A DNA stretch of 64,000 bases, taken from positions 1 to 64,000 of the forward strand of contig NZ_MUNQ01000026.1 in assembly GCF_002001165.1 (NCBI RefSeq). Reading direction: 5' to 3'. Of this stretch, positions 25,355-34,123 are shown piece after piece. The stretch is from Rhodanobacter sp. C05 (GTDB lineage Bacteria; Pseudomonadota; Gammaproteobacteria; Xanthomonadales; Rhodanobacteraceae). Numbering within the stretch: position 1 is the first letter of the stretch; every line of letters starts with the position of its first letter. The translations under genes were made by a program, and so were the position numbers. Under the pieces are notes generated by a model. It saw only the letters and a program-made list of their open reading frames with translations. It ran no database searches and was not told the DNA's origin.

Positions 25355-27745
25355 ATGAGGGCATCGCACCGTCTTATCCGAGCCGTCGCAGCGATGGCAT
25401 CGCTGTGGCTCGCTTTCGCATTCGCACCGACCGACGCGGCAACTGCTGCCACGTCTGCAGTACAGGCAGACCCGATGTCGCAAATCGTCAACCACCGCAT
25501 CATGATCAACCTGGGTACGGACCGGCTTTCCATCCGCTTCGTCGCGCCCAACATCGTGCATGTGCACTACCAGCAGGATGGCCAGGGCAATGCGCCCGCC
25601 CTGGTAATCGACAGCGATGCCCAGCCCTCGACCTTCGAGCAGGTACGCGACGAGGACAGCGCCGGTGTGATCAGCCTTGCCACCGATCGCGGCTCGGTGC
25701 ATTGGGATCAACAAAGACGCCAACTGAGGATCGAGGATGCGCAACAGCGCAGCGTGCTGCTGCAGACCGATATCGACTCGCTTCAACATGGCCGTCTGAA
25801 CCTGGAACATGGGCCACGCGATGCGCTGTATGGCATCGGTGGCTACAACGCGACGGAGAACGCCGCAGCCGGTCTGCTGCGCAGCGGCCACGTGCCGGCC
25901 ACTGCCGGCGAACAAGGCCATGCCGGTGCACCGTTCGTGTGGAGCACAGCCGGCTACGGTGTGCTGCTCGACAGCGATGGCGCCCATTTCACGCTGAAGC
26001 CGACCACGCTCAGCATGAGCGATCCTGTGCGCAAGGATCCCGACTATTACATCGTGCTCGGCACGCCGGCGGAGATCTTCGGCGCACTGGCGCAGCTCAG
26101 CGGTCGCACGCCGCTGTTCCCGAAATGGGCGATGGGCTTCACCAACAGCCAGTGGGGCATCGACCAGAAAGAGTTGCTGCAGATCGTCGACACCTACCGC
26201 ACCAGGCATATCCCGCTCGACAACTTCACCTTCGACTTCGACTGGAAGGCCTGGGGCGAGGACGACTATGGCGAGTTCCGCTGGAATGCCACGAAATTTC
26301 CGGATGGTCCCGACGGCAAGCTGAAGGCGGAGCTCGATCAGCGCGGCATCCACCTCACCGGCATCATGAAGCCGCGCGTCCACGTCGACACGGTGGAAGG
26401 CCGCTACGCCACCGCGCATGACTTGTGGCGCCCGGGCGAGGAGGCCACACCCGACTACTTCTCGCACAAGCCGGTGAAGGACATCGACTTCGACAAGCCG
26501 GCGGCGCGCGCCTGGTTCTTCAACGACGCGCTGAAGCACAGCTTCGCCACCGGCATCGTGGGCTGGTGGAACGACGAGGCCGACAATACGCCCAGCAACA
26601 CCCAGTTCCTCAACATGCAACGCGCACTGTACGACGGTCAGCGCGCGATCTCGAACCAGCGCGTGTGGTCGATCAACCGCAACTTCTGGCTGGGTTCGCA
26701 GCGCTACGCCTACGGCCTGTGGTCAGGCGACATCCCCACCGGCTTCGCCAGCATGGCCGGCCAGCGCGCGCGCATGCTCAGCGCGATCAATGTGGGCGCG
26801 ATGCAATGGGGCATGGATGGCGGCGGCTTCAAGGACGGTACGCCGACGCCGGAGAACTACGCGCGCTGGATCGAGTTCGGTGCGTTCACGCCGATCTTCC
26901 GGGTGCACGGTGATTTCGGCCAGAAGCGCCAGCCATGGGTGTATGGCACAACTGCAGAGAAGGCCACCACCGACGCGATCCGTCTGCGCTATGCGCTGAT
27001 CCCGTACATCTACAGCTATGAATACCAGCGCCGCGTCAACGGCGTGGGCCTGGTGCGCCCGCTGCTGTTCGACTGGCCGAACGATCCCAACGTACGCAAC
27101 AATGTCGACGCATGGCTGTTCGGCGACTACCTGCTCGTTTCGCCGGTGGTCGAACCCGGCCAGACCTCGAAGGATATCTATTTGCCGGCCGGTCGCTGGA
27201 CCGACTGGTTCAGCGGCAAGGTCTACCAGGGCGGCCAGACCATACATCTGGCGATCGACAACCAGCACTGGGGCGACATCCCGCTGTTCATCCGCGAGGG
27301 CGCGATCATCCCGACCCAGCCGGCGATGGATTATGTCGGGCAGAAGCCGATCACCCAGCTCGATGTGGATGTGTTTCCGGACACGCAGCGCAGCGCCTTC
27401 GATTATTACGATGACGACGGCGACACCTATGATTACGAGCATGGCGCATATTTCAGCCAGTCGCTGTCGGTGCAGCAGCAAGGTGATGTGGTGCACTTCG
27501 ATACCACCGCATCGGCCGGCAGTTTCAAGCCTGCACTGAAGTTCTATTTGCTGAAGATCCATGGCGATGCCGCCACCGCGGTGACCAGCGCGAGTGGCGC
27601 GCTGTCCTCGTTCGCAAGTCTCGATGCGCTCCAGCAAAGCCAGGGCGAAGGCTGGGCCAGCGGTCATGACCGCTATGGCACGGTCACCTGGGTGCGGGTG
27701 AACGCAGCGGTGGCCCAGCGCATCACGCTCTCGACGAAATCGTAG
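25355..27745 (+). CDS. exported GH31 glycoside hydrolase (alpha-glucosidase/alpha-xylosidase type)
   Basis: 796 residues. Signal peptide (about residues 1-29), N-terminal beta-sandwich (NLGTDRLSIRFVAPNIVHVHY), then the barrel: PKWAMGFTNSQWG, NFTFDFDWKAWGEDDYGEF, GIVGWWNDEAD with the nucleophile Asp, and YGLWSGDIPTGF with the acid/base Asp. C-terminal beta domains follow, including a DUF5110-like region (DVFPDTQRSAFDYYDDDGDT). Specificity among alpha-glucosidase, alpha-xylosidase and transglucosidase cannot be read off. Its location behind the amylase favours action on alpha-glucan fragments in the periplasm. A strong hairpin follows. Confidence 0.9.
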   Translation: MRASHRLIRAVAAMASLWLAFAFAPTDAATAATSAVQADPMSQIVNHRIMINLGTDRLSIRFVAPNIVHVHYQQDGQGNAPALVIDSDAQPSTFEQVRDEDSAGVISLATDRGSVHWDQQRRQLRIEDAQQRSVLLQTDIDSLQHGRLNLEHGPRDALYGIGGYNATENAAAGLLRSGHVPATAGEQGHAGAPFVWSTAGYGVLLDSDGAHFTLKPTTLSMSDPVRKDPDYYIVLGTPAEIFGALAQLSGRTPLFPKWAMGFTNSQWGIDQKELLQIVDTYRTRHIPLDNFTFDFDWKAWGEDDYGEFRWNATKFPDGPDGKLKAELDQRGIHLTGIMKPRVHVDTVEGRYATAHDLWRPGEEATPDYFSHKPVKDIDFDKPAARAWFFNDALKHSFATGIVGWWNDEADNTPSNTQFLNMQRALYDGQRAISNQRVWSINRNFWLGSQRYAYGLWSGDIPTGFASMAGQRARMLSAINVGAMQWGMDGGGFKDGTPTPENYARWIEFGAFTPIFRVHGDFGQKRQPWVYGTTAEKATTDAIRLRYALIPYIYSYEYQRRVNGVGLVRPLLFDWPNDPNVRNNVDAWLFGDYLLVSPVVEPGQTSKDIYLPAGRWTDWFSGKVYQGGQTIHLAIDNQHWGDIPLFIREGAIIPTQPAMDYVGQKPITQLDVDVFPDTQRSAFDYYDDDGDTYDYEHGAYFSQSLSVQQQGDVVHFDTTASAGSFKPALKFYLLKIHGDAATAVTSASGALSSFASLDALQQSQGEGWASGHDRYGTVTWVRVNAAVAQRITLSTKS

Positions 27746-27760
27746 GGAATCCCCGTATCC

Positions 27761-27802
27761 GGTTCCCTGTCATTCCGGCTTTGGCCGGGATGACAGGGAA
27801 CC
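27761..27802. terminator. 19-bp hairpin between the GH31 and GH39 genes
   Basis: GGTTCCCTGTCATTCCGGC pairs with GCCGGGATGACAGGGAACC around TTTG, with a single G-T wobble. The core resembles the common CGTCATTCC...GGAATGACG intergenic palindromes, so it may be a repeat element used as a terminator. A related element lies at 53583-53695. Confidence 0.65.
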
Positions 27803-27851
27803 GTTTCGTCCCGGGTGGACGTCTCCCCGAAGCTGTAGGAAACTGTATCGA

Positions 27852-27869
27852 CATGTAAACGTTTACGTG
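27852..27869. promoter_or_regulatory. LacI-type operator upstream of the GH39 gene
   Basis: CATGTAAACGTTTACGTG is an 18-bp palindrome with one mismatch pair; the inner GTAAACGTTTAC is perfect. It has the central CG and spacing of LacI/GalR-family operators, and lies 66 bp before the GH39 start. Its sequence differs from the two other operator types in the island, so a separate regulator is likely. Confidence 0.6.
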
Positions 27870-27934
27870 CCGATGCCAGCTCGCCTCGGCACACCTTGCT
27901 CCTGCGTCCCCACGCGCCAGAAAGGACCCCGGTG

Positions 27935-29488
27935 ATGACCCTCTTGCGATCGATCCGACACCTCGCCCTCGGCGCATGCGCCGCCATCCTGCTGACCGGC
28001 AACGCTGCCTTCGCCGACACCACAGCGGCCAATACCAGCATCCATCTCGATGCCACGGCCCAGGGCACGCCGTTCCCGCATTTCTGGGAACAGATGTTCG
28101 GCTCCGGCCGCGCCTCGCTCGCCCTGCGCGACGACTACCGCAAGGACCTCAATGCGGTACATCAGGCCACCGGCTTCGGCTACATCCGCTTCCACGGCAT
28201 CTTCGATCGCGATGTCGGCCTGGTACGCCGCGGCACCGACGGCAAGATCAGCTACAACTTCTCCTACGTCGACCAGATCTACGACGGACTGCTCGAGCAT
28301 GGCGTCAAGCCCTTCGTCGAATTGAGCTTCATGCCCGAGGAGCTCACCTCCGATCCGAAGGCGATCCAGGCATTCTGGTACCGGCCGAACATCGCCCCAC
28401 CGAAGGACTATGCCGAGTGGGACTCGATGATCGGCGCCTTCGCGCAGCATCTGATCGCACGCTACGGCATCGACGAAGTCTCCAGCTGGTACTTCGAGGT
28501 GTGGAACGAGCCGAACATCGGCTTCTGGGCCGGCACGCCGGCGCAGCCTACTTACTTCGCCCTGTACGACCACACCGTGCGCGCACTCAAGGCGGTGAAC
28601 CCGCGCTTGCGCGTCGGCGGCCCGAGCACGGCGCAGGCCGCGTGGGTGCCGGACTTCCTCAAGCACACGCACGACGCCAAGGTGCCGGTGGATTTCGTCA
28701 GCACCCATGTCTACGGCGACGACACCGCCGACAACGTGTTCCACAGCAAGGAGAACATCCCGCGAGCGGACATGGTCTGCCGTTCGGTGGACAAGGTGCA
28801 CAAGGAGATCGCCGCGTCACCGTATCCGCACATGCCGCTGATCTTCAGCGAGTACAACGCCTCGTACGCGAACCTGCCGAATGTCACCGACACCGTGTAC
28901 ATGGGTCCGTGGATGGCCAACACCATCCGCGAGTGCGCCGGCAAGGTCGAGATCATGAGCTACTGGTCGTTCTCCGACGTGTTCGAGGAACAGGGCGTGG
29001 TGCAGAACCCGTTCTACGGCGGCTTCGGCCTGATCGCCGCCAACCGCATCAACAAGCCGGCGTTCAACGCGTTCACGATGCTGCACAAGCTGGGCGAAAC
29101 GCGGCTGCCGACCAGCTCCGATTCGGCACTCGTCACCAAACGCAGTGATGGCAGCCTGGTGATCGCGCTATGGAACTACGCGCCACCGGTGGGTGACACG
29201 GCCAGCTATACGAAGGGCGAGCCCAGCGGCACCCCGAAACACTTCAGCGTTGATGCCGCCCATCTCGCCGCCGCAGCCCATGCCACGGTGTGGCGGCTCG
29301 ACGAACAGCATGGCAATGCCGTCGCCCTGTTCGACCAGATGGGTCGCCCCGACTTCCCCAGTCGCGAGCAGATTGCGCAGTTGCGTCAGGCTGCCCAGCT
29401 ACCAGCCCCCGAACAGCTGGATGTGCAGAACGGCAAGCTCGACATCAGCATCCCGCCGCAAGGGCTGGTGGTGATCGAGCTGCGCTGA
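27935..29488 (+). CDS. exported GH39 glycosidase (beta-xylosidase-like)
   Basis: 517 residues with a signal peptide (LALGACAAILLTGNAAFA). GH39 features: FPHFWEQMFGSGRASLALRD, YIRFHGIFDRDVG, the acid/base Glu in YFEVWNEPNIGFW, and the nucleophile Glu in MPLIFSEYNASY, followed by a C-terminal beta domain (TKRSDGSLVIALWNYAPP). Known members are beta-xylosidases and alpha-L-iduronidases; bacterial enzymes of this layout are mostly xylosidases. It stands as a single unit between two strong hairpins with its own operator, so it is probably regulated apart from the alpha-glucan genes. Ribosome site AAAGGA. Confidence 0.88.
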   Translation: MTLLRSIRHLALGACAAILLTGNAAFADTTAANTSIHLDATAQGTPFPHFWEQMFGSGRASLALRDDYRKDLNAVHQATGFGYIRFHGIFDRDVGLVRRGTDGKISYNFSYVDQIYDGLLEHGVKPFVELSFMPEELTSDPKAIQAFWYRPNIAPPKDYAEWDSMIGAFAQHLIARYGIDEVSSWYFEVWNEPNIGFWAGTPAQPTYFALYDHTVRALKAVNPRLRVGGPSTAQAAWVPDFLKHTHDAKVPVDFVSTHVYGDDTADNVFHSKENIPRADMVCRSVDKVHKEIAASPYPHMPLIFSEYNASYANLPNVTDTVYMGPWMANTIRECAGKVEIMSYWSFSDVFEEQGVVQNPFYGGFGLIAANRINKPAFNAFTMLHKLGETRLPTSSDSALVTKRSDGSLVIALWNYAPPVGDTASYTKGEPSGTPKHFSVDAAHLAAAAHATVWRLDEQHGNAVALFDQMGRPDFPSREQIAQLRQAAQLPAPEQLDVQNGKLDISIPPQGLVVIELR

Positions 29489-29510
29489 GTCTGGCACTGA
29501 CTTGTACAAA

Positions 29511-29541
29511 CACGAAGGCCGCGCTCGACGCGGCCTTCGTG
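29511..29541. terminator. bidirectional hairpin between convergent genes
   Basis: CACGAAGGCCGCG and CGCGGCCTTCGTG form a perfect 13-bp stem with loop CTCGA, between the GH39 gene and the convergent serine hydrolase gene. Confidence 0.75.
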
Positions 29542-29586
29542 CTGCTGATTTGCTGATCCGTACCCCGCCCGATCAGCTGCAAAACC

Positions 29587-31548
29587 TCAATAGTTCAAAT
29601 GCAGGCACAGCAAGTGCAGACTGAAGACGAACCAGAGTGCGACGAGACTGGCCAGCACCAGCATCGTGCTGTTCGCCTTGCGCCACCAGCCACCGGGTTC
29701 ACGCCACGCATGCCACGCGTTGGAGATCACGGCCAGCGTGCCGATGACGGCCACCAGGCCGACCAGTTGAATCAGCCGCAACGTCATGTCCAGGCCGTTG
29801 CCGAGATTCGCGAAGCTGTCGTCTGCCAGTTTCAGCACGTACAACCAGCCCGCGGTGAACAATAGGTATAGCAACGCCGCGACTCGGCTCAAGCGGTACC
29901 AGCGCGTCGCCTGCACTGACAGCTGTGGCGATTGGCGATAGCGCCGACGCACCAGCGCCGCAATCGGCCACAGCAACACGGTCAACAGGAAGACCACCAG
30001 CACACCAGACAGCAGCGGCAGGTTCCACGCCGCGGATTGCCAGCCCGGCACCGGCATGAAAACCACGACCGGCGCCGCCTCGTCGTAGGAGATCCAGCGC
30101 AGCTTGCCATCCTGGATCAGCGCACCGAGATGACTGCCACTGGCATCATCGAGCCAGACGAACGGTTTTACTTCGCGCCAATGCCGCGGTTGCTCGGCAA
30201 GATCCTTGAAATCGGATGTGACCAGCGTCCCGTCCTTGTCCATCGAGATCTGCGATTGCCCCAGCAGCTTCAGCATGCTCATGAAACTGGACGCCGCTGT
30301 GCGGCTGGCGATGTAACGCCCCACCAGCAACGCACCATGCTCGCGCGCGGTCGCCAGCGTCGGCTGCGGCAACTGCGGCAACGCCGGAAAATAGCGATCG
30401 GCAAAACCGTTCAACAGCTGCCGGAGCAGGCCACCATCGTCTTCGCCATCGATGGACACGAACACGCCCACGTTCTGCTGCAGGTATAACGCCATATCGC
30501 TGTGGAACAGTTCAGTGTCGCCACCATGGCCGATGATGTCCTGGCCATTGCGATCCATATGATAGAAACCCAGCGCGATCGGCAGCAGGCCAGGCACCGA
30601 AGAGTGCGTGAAGTTGTGCATCAGCTGCGCGGTCTGCGGGCGCAGGATCTGTGCATCCCCATCATGGCCGTCCTGCAACTGGGCGATCATGAAGCGCGCC
30701 ATGTCCCCGCCGCTGACCGACAGCGCACCTGCCGCCACCGCGTTCACCAGTTCGAACGGTCGCGCCGGCTCGCTGGCCTTGGCATAACTCTTCGCCATGT
30801 CCGGCGCGAGCGACGCCGGCAGCGGCTGGCGGAACGTCGCGTGCTGCATGCCCAGCGGCTGCAGGATGTGCTGCTCGATGTAGTCATCGAACGGCTGACC
30901 GGAGACACGCTGCACGATGTAACCCGCCAGCGCAGCACCGTAGTTGGAATAGGCCGTGACCTCGCCCGGCGGGTAGATCCGCTCGGGCACCCATTCCTTG
31001 ACCCAGGCCTCGTTGCTCATCAGCCGCGCCGGATCGTTGCCGCCGAGGTTCTTCATGGTTTCCTCGAAACCCGGCGTGTGCGTCATCAGCTCGCGCAGGG
31101 TGATCGGCTTGCCGCCACGGGGAGGAATGGTGAAGTCCAGGTACTTGTTGACGTCCGCATCGAGATCGAGCTTGCCCTGCTCGACCAGCTGCATCACCGC
31201 CGTCCAGGTGAACGTCTTGGAGATCGAGCCGACGCGGAACAGCGTCGTCATCGGATCCACCGGCTTCTTCGCGGACACATCCGCGTAGCCGTAACCTTTC
31301 GCCAGCAGGACCTGGCCGTCTTTAACCACGACGACCACGGCGCCGGCGATGTTGTTCTTCTTCACCCCATATGGGAACAGGCCGTCCAGCCAGGCTTCGA
31401 CATCGGCCGCAGTCAACTCATGCGCGCTCAGCGGCCTCGCCACCGCGGGTTTCTGATCCGGCAGGGGATTGATCTGGATCTGCGCAATACACAACGATGA
31501 GGACAGGACCAGGCCAACGAGCGTCAACAAGCGCAACAGACTTTTCAT
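29587..31548 (-). CDS. membrane-anchored serine hydrolase, class C beta-lactamase/PBP4* family
   Basis: 653 residues. Signal peptide, then a beta-lactamase-fold domain with the SISK nucleophile motif at about 108-111, YSNYG (second motif) near 198, and HGGDTELFHS replacing the KTG box. After about residue 490 come four hydrophobic helices (NLPLLSGVLVVFLLTVLLWPI and three more), so the enzyme faces the periplasm. Family members hydrolyse peptides, esters or amide bonds in the cell envelope. The start at 31548 is set by the signal peptide; the long upstream frame is not coding. The gene is divergent from a glycosidase gene; whether the operator between them affects it is unclear. Confidence 0.85.
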   Translation of the reverse strand: MKSLLRLLTLVGLVLSSSLCIAQIQINPLPDQKPAVARPLSAHELTAADVEAWLDGLFPYGVKKNNIAGAVVVVVKDGQVLLAKGYGYADVSAKKPVDPMTTLFRVGSISKTFTWTAVMQLVEQGKLDLDADVNKYLDFTIPPRGGKPITLRELMTHTPGFEETMKNLGGNDPARLMSNEAWVKEWVPERIYPPGEVTAYSNYGAALAGYIVQRVSGQPFDDYIEQHILQPLGMQHATFRQPLPASLAPDMAKSYAKASEPARPFELVNAVAAGALSVSGGDMARFMIAQLQDGHDGDAQILRPQTAQLMHNFTHSSVPGLLPIALGFYHMDRNGQDIIGHGGDTELFHSDMALYLQQNVGVFVSIDGEDDGGLLRQLLNGFADRYFPALPQLPQPTLATAREHGALLVGRYIASRTAASSFMSMLKLLGQSQISMDKDGTLVTSDFKDLAEQPRHWREVKPFVWLDDASGSHLGALIQDGKLRWISYDEAAPVVVFMPVPGWQSAAWNLPLLSGVLVVFLLTVLLWPIAALVRRRYRQSPQLSVQATRWYRLSRVAALLYLLFTAGWLYVLKLADDSFANLGNGLDMTLRLIQLVGLVAVIGTLAVISNAWHAWREPGGWWRKANSTMLVLASLVALWFVFSLHLLCLHLNY

Positions 31549-31669
31549 CAGTGCAGATCCTGATGGAGAGGGATGAAGAATGCAGGCTGCGCCCATCAAC
31601 ACAAGGTCAATGACCGCAAGCCGCATGGATACATCGCCACAGGTTACCGAATGGTGGCATTCGCCCGCA

Positions 31670-31718
31670 TGAATACGTATGCAGAGGCTGGTTGCTGCAT
31701 TGCGACGGTCCCTACCAT
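31670..31718 (+). promoter_or_regulatory. operator 3 and -10 element of the six-hairpin glycosidase gene
   Basis: TGAATACGTATGCA (31670-31683) followed after 29 nt by TACCAT (31713-31718). The whole segment 31668-31870 is clearly similar to 42643-42850, including the operator, the -10, a TGACATAAC box before the ribosome site, and a short leader frame. Confidence 0.7.
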
Positions 31719-31809
31719 GCGGGATCAATGCAGATAGCCGCGGCTGTCGATGCTGCGCCTGCAACATGCGGGGCACGTCGCACCGTGACATAACAGCTGC
31801 GGGAGGGAC

Positions 31810-31863
31810 ATGCCGATGAAACACCAGAGCCACACCGGTAGCGCTGGGGTATGCGCATGCTGA
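31810..31863 (+). CDS. putative 17-residue leader peptide
   Basis: ATG at 31810 is preceded by GGGAGGGAC, a strong ribosome site. It encodes MPMKHQSHTGSAGVCAC and stops at TGA (31861-31863). Two bases later comes an ATG (31866) of the glycosidase gene, in the -1 frame. A similar frame occurs at 42793-42840 in the duplicated promoter. It may couple translation of the next gene, or mark a frameshifted original N-terminus. No peptide evidence. Confidence 0.4.
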   Translation: MPMKHQSHTGSAGVCAC

Positions 31864-34061
31864 GCATGCTGCTGGTCGCAGGCATGGCGGCAAGCGCCAA
31901 TGCGCCGGCATGGCAGGACGGCCTTGACTGGCACGGTGTGCACGTGAGCATGAGCCAGGACGCGCAAGGCAGCTACACGCTGGCGTGGCCGTACGGGCAA
32001 CGCGTGATCCCGGCTCAGCCACTGCACACCAAGACTGCCAGCCTGCTGTTCGACGGCTTGTTCGCGATGGCGCAGGACGACCTGAAACAGGATTCGGTAA
32101 CGGCGATCCGCGATGGTGCGTTCGATCACGGCCAGCCGATTCCCTGCCAGTGTTTCGAGACCGGCCTGAAGTGGCCGTATGTGTGGACGCGCGATCTTTC
32201 GTATTCGGTCGACCTCGGTCTGTGGCGCTTCGATCCTGCGCGTTCGCGCAACGGCCTGCAGTTCAAGCTTTCTGACGTACGCGTGCCGTCTGCGCCGCAG
32301 GGTTCGGCTTCAAGACAATACGTTGTGATGCAGGACACCGGCTCCGGCGGCAGCTGGCCGATCAGCACCGACCGTGTGGTGTGGTTTCTCGGCGCACAGC
32401 ATCTGCTCGGTGACAAGGCCTTCGCCGAGGACGTCTACCATGCGCTGGGCAACACGCTGACGCAGGATCGGCAGTACGCATTCGACGCCACGTTCGGACT
32501 CTATCGCGGCGAAACCTCCTTCCTCGACTGGCGCGAGCAGACCTATCCGGCATGGACGGCGGATAACGTCGTCACTATCGGGCAGTCGTTCGCGTTATCC
32601 ACCAATGTGCTGCATTATCAGGCACTGCAGCTGGCCGCCACGCTGGCCGACGCACACCACGATGCACAGGCAGCCACCGACTATAGCGCGCAGGCTGTGG
32701 CGCTGAAGACGGCAATCAACGCGCACTTCTGGCGCGCCGACCGCGGCCTCTATATGAGCTACCTCGGCGGCGACGGTACGCCTTATGACACCTACGACCT
32801 GCTCGGCATCGCGCTGGCGGTCACCAGCGGCGTGGCCGATGGCGCGCGCGCACAGCAGACGCTGGCGAACTATCCGACCTGGCCGGCTGGCAGTCCGGTG
32901 ATCTGGCCCGAGCGCGCCGACCAGCCGATCTATCACAATCGTGCGATCTGGCCGTTCGTCAGCGCCTACGCACTGCGTGCTGCGCGCGTAGTGAACGCGC
33001 CGGCGCGCATTGCGCACGAGATCGAATCGGTGATGCGCGGGGCCGCGCTGTACGGCTCCAACATGGAAAACTACGAACTGCTGACCCAGGGTCAGCACGT
33101 GGACGAGGGCAAGCTCAGCGGCCCTGTGGTGAATTCGCCGCGGCAAGTGTGGTCGGTGGCTGCCTATCTCGCGGTGGTGACCGAAGGCGTGTTCGGTCTC
33201 ACTGAAGATGGCCGCGTCGAACCGAAGCTGCCCACCTCGCTGGTGCCGATGCTGTTCGGTCAGCGCACGTCGATCAAACTGGATCTGCCGGATCGACAGA
33301 TCACGTTGCAACTTCCCGCGCACGTCGACGGCAACCTGCTGGTCGCCGACCGCACCGACACGCACGGCACCAACACGGTCGTCACGCTCAAGGCGATCCA
33401 GGTGCCGGATCTGCCATTGCGCACCGATGCACCGCCGTATGCACCGGCCGCCCCACCCGCGCCCGTGCTGATCGCTGATGCCGACGGCTGGCGCGTGCAG
33501 GTCGACGGCAAGGTTGTGCTTTATATCAACGGCAAACGCCACGGCAGCATCGACGGCAACGGCCAGCTCGCGCATCAGCCGGGACTGAGCTGCGTCAGCG
33601 CCACGCGCATCGATGCACATGGCCTCGAATCACTGCACAGCCCCGACACCTGCGTGGGCGATGTGATGAAAGTAGTTGGCAGTTGGCCACGCACGTGGAC
33701 AGCGCCAGCCACCGGCAACTATCGCGTTTCACTCGACTACGCGAACGCACATGGCCCGATCAACACCGGCGTCACCGCCGCCGTGAAGATGCTGCTGATC
33801 CGCTGTCACGGCAGCGACGAGCAGCGCCTGCCGATCGTGATGCCGCACAGCATCGGCGTGCAGCGCTCGACCTGGGGCCGCTTCGCCGCGAAAGCCGGCG
33901 CCAGCTGCCACTTCGCACTCGATGACGGTTTCAACATGAGCTATCTCACCCACTTCGCGCATTACACCGGCGGCGCCGGTGGCACCGACGGCCCGTTGAA
34001 CAGCGCCAGCATCGGCGATCTGCTGATTGCGCCACTGGGCGTCGCGATCGCCACGCCATGA
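31851..34061 (+). CDS. exported six-hairpin (alpha/alpha barrel) glycosidase-like protein
   Basis: 736 residues. Short signal peptide (MLLVAGMAASANA), an N-terminal beta region, then a helical barrel with glycosidase-like aromatic/acidic motifs: CFETGLKWPYVWTRDLSYSV, FLDWREQTYPAWT, YDLLGIALAV, IWPERADQPIYHNRAIWPF, GSNMENYELLTQGQ and NSPRQVWSVAAYL. A C-terminal jelly-roll-like domain with several cysteines follows. The pattern is that of (alpha/alpha)6 enzymes such as MGH1/GH63-like families; I cannot assign a GH number or the catalytic pair. Start uncertain among ATGs at 31851, 31857 and 31866, all overlapping the leader frame. The operator shared with the receptor and transporter genes suggests the same sugar regulon. 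Confidence 0.75.
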   Translation: MRMLSMLLVAGMAASANAPAWQDGLDWHGVHVSMSQDAQGSYTLAWPYGQRVIPAQPLHTKTASLLFDGLFAMAQDDLKQDSVTAIRDGAFDHGQPIPCQCFETGLKWPYVWTRDLSYSVDLGLWRFDPARSRNGLQFKLSDVRVPSAPQGSASRQYVVMQDTGSGGSWPISTDRVVWFLGAQHLLGDKAFAEDVYHALGNTLTQDRQYAFDATFGLYRGETSFLDWREQTYPAWTADNVVTIGQSFALSTNVLHYQALQLAATLADAHHDAQAATDYSAQAVALKTAINAHFWRADRGLYMSYLGGDGTPYDTYDLLGIALAVTSGVADGARAQQTLANYPTWPAGSPVIWPERADQPIYHNRAIWPFVSAYALRAARVVNAPARIAHEIESVMRGAALYGSNMENYELLTQGQHVDEGKLSGPVVNSPRQVWSVAAYLAVVTEGVFGLTEDGRVEPKLPTSLVPMLFGQRTSIKLDLPDRQITLQLPAHVDGNLLVADRTDTHGTNTVVTLKAIQVPDLPLRTDAPPYAPAAPPAPVLIADADGWRVQVDGKVVLYINGKRHGSIDGNGQLAHQPGLSCVSATRIDAHGLESLHSPDTCVGDVMKVVGSWPRTWTAPATGNYRVSLDYANAHGPINTGVTAAVKMLLIRCHGSDEQRLPIVMPHSIGVQRSTWGRFAAKAGASCHFALDDGFNMSYLTHFAHYTGGAGGTDGPLNSASIGDLLIAPLGVAIATP

Positions 34062-34123
34062 AAAGCTGATCCGCCCGGCCCCTCCCTTCAACACGGAGGA
34101 GCACGGCAGGTGCGATCGTCAGT

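Noticed and set aside
31549-32022. Long N-terminal extension of the serine hydrolase frame
   Set aside because: It would run through the divergent promoter, the operator and the glycosidase start, and the signal peptide begins at 31548.
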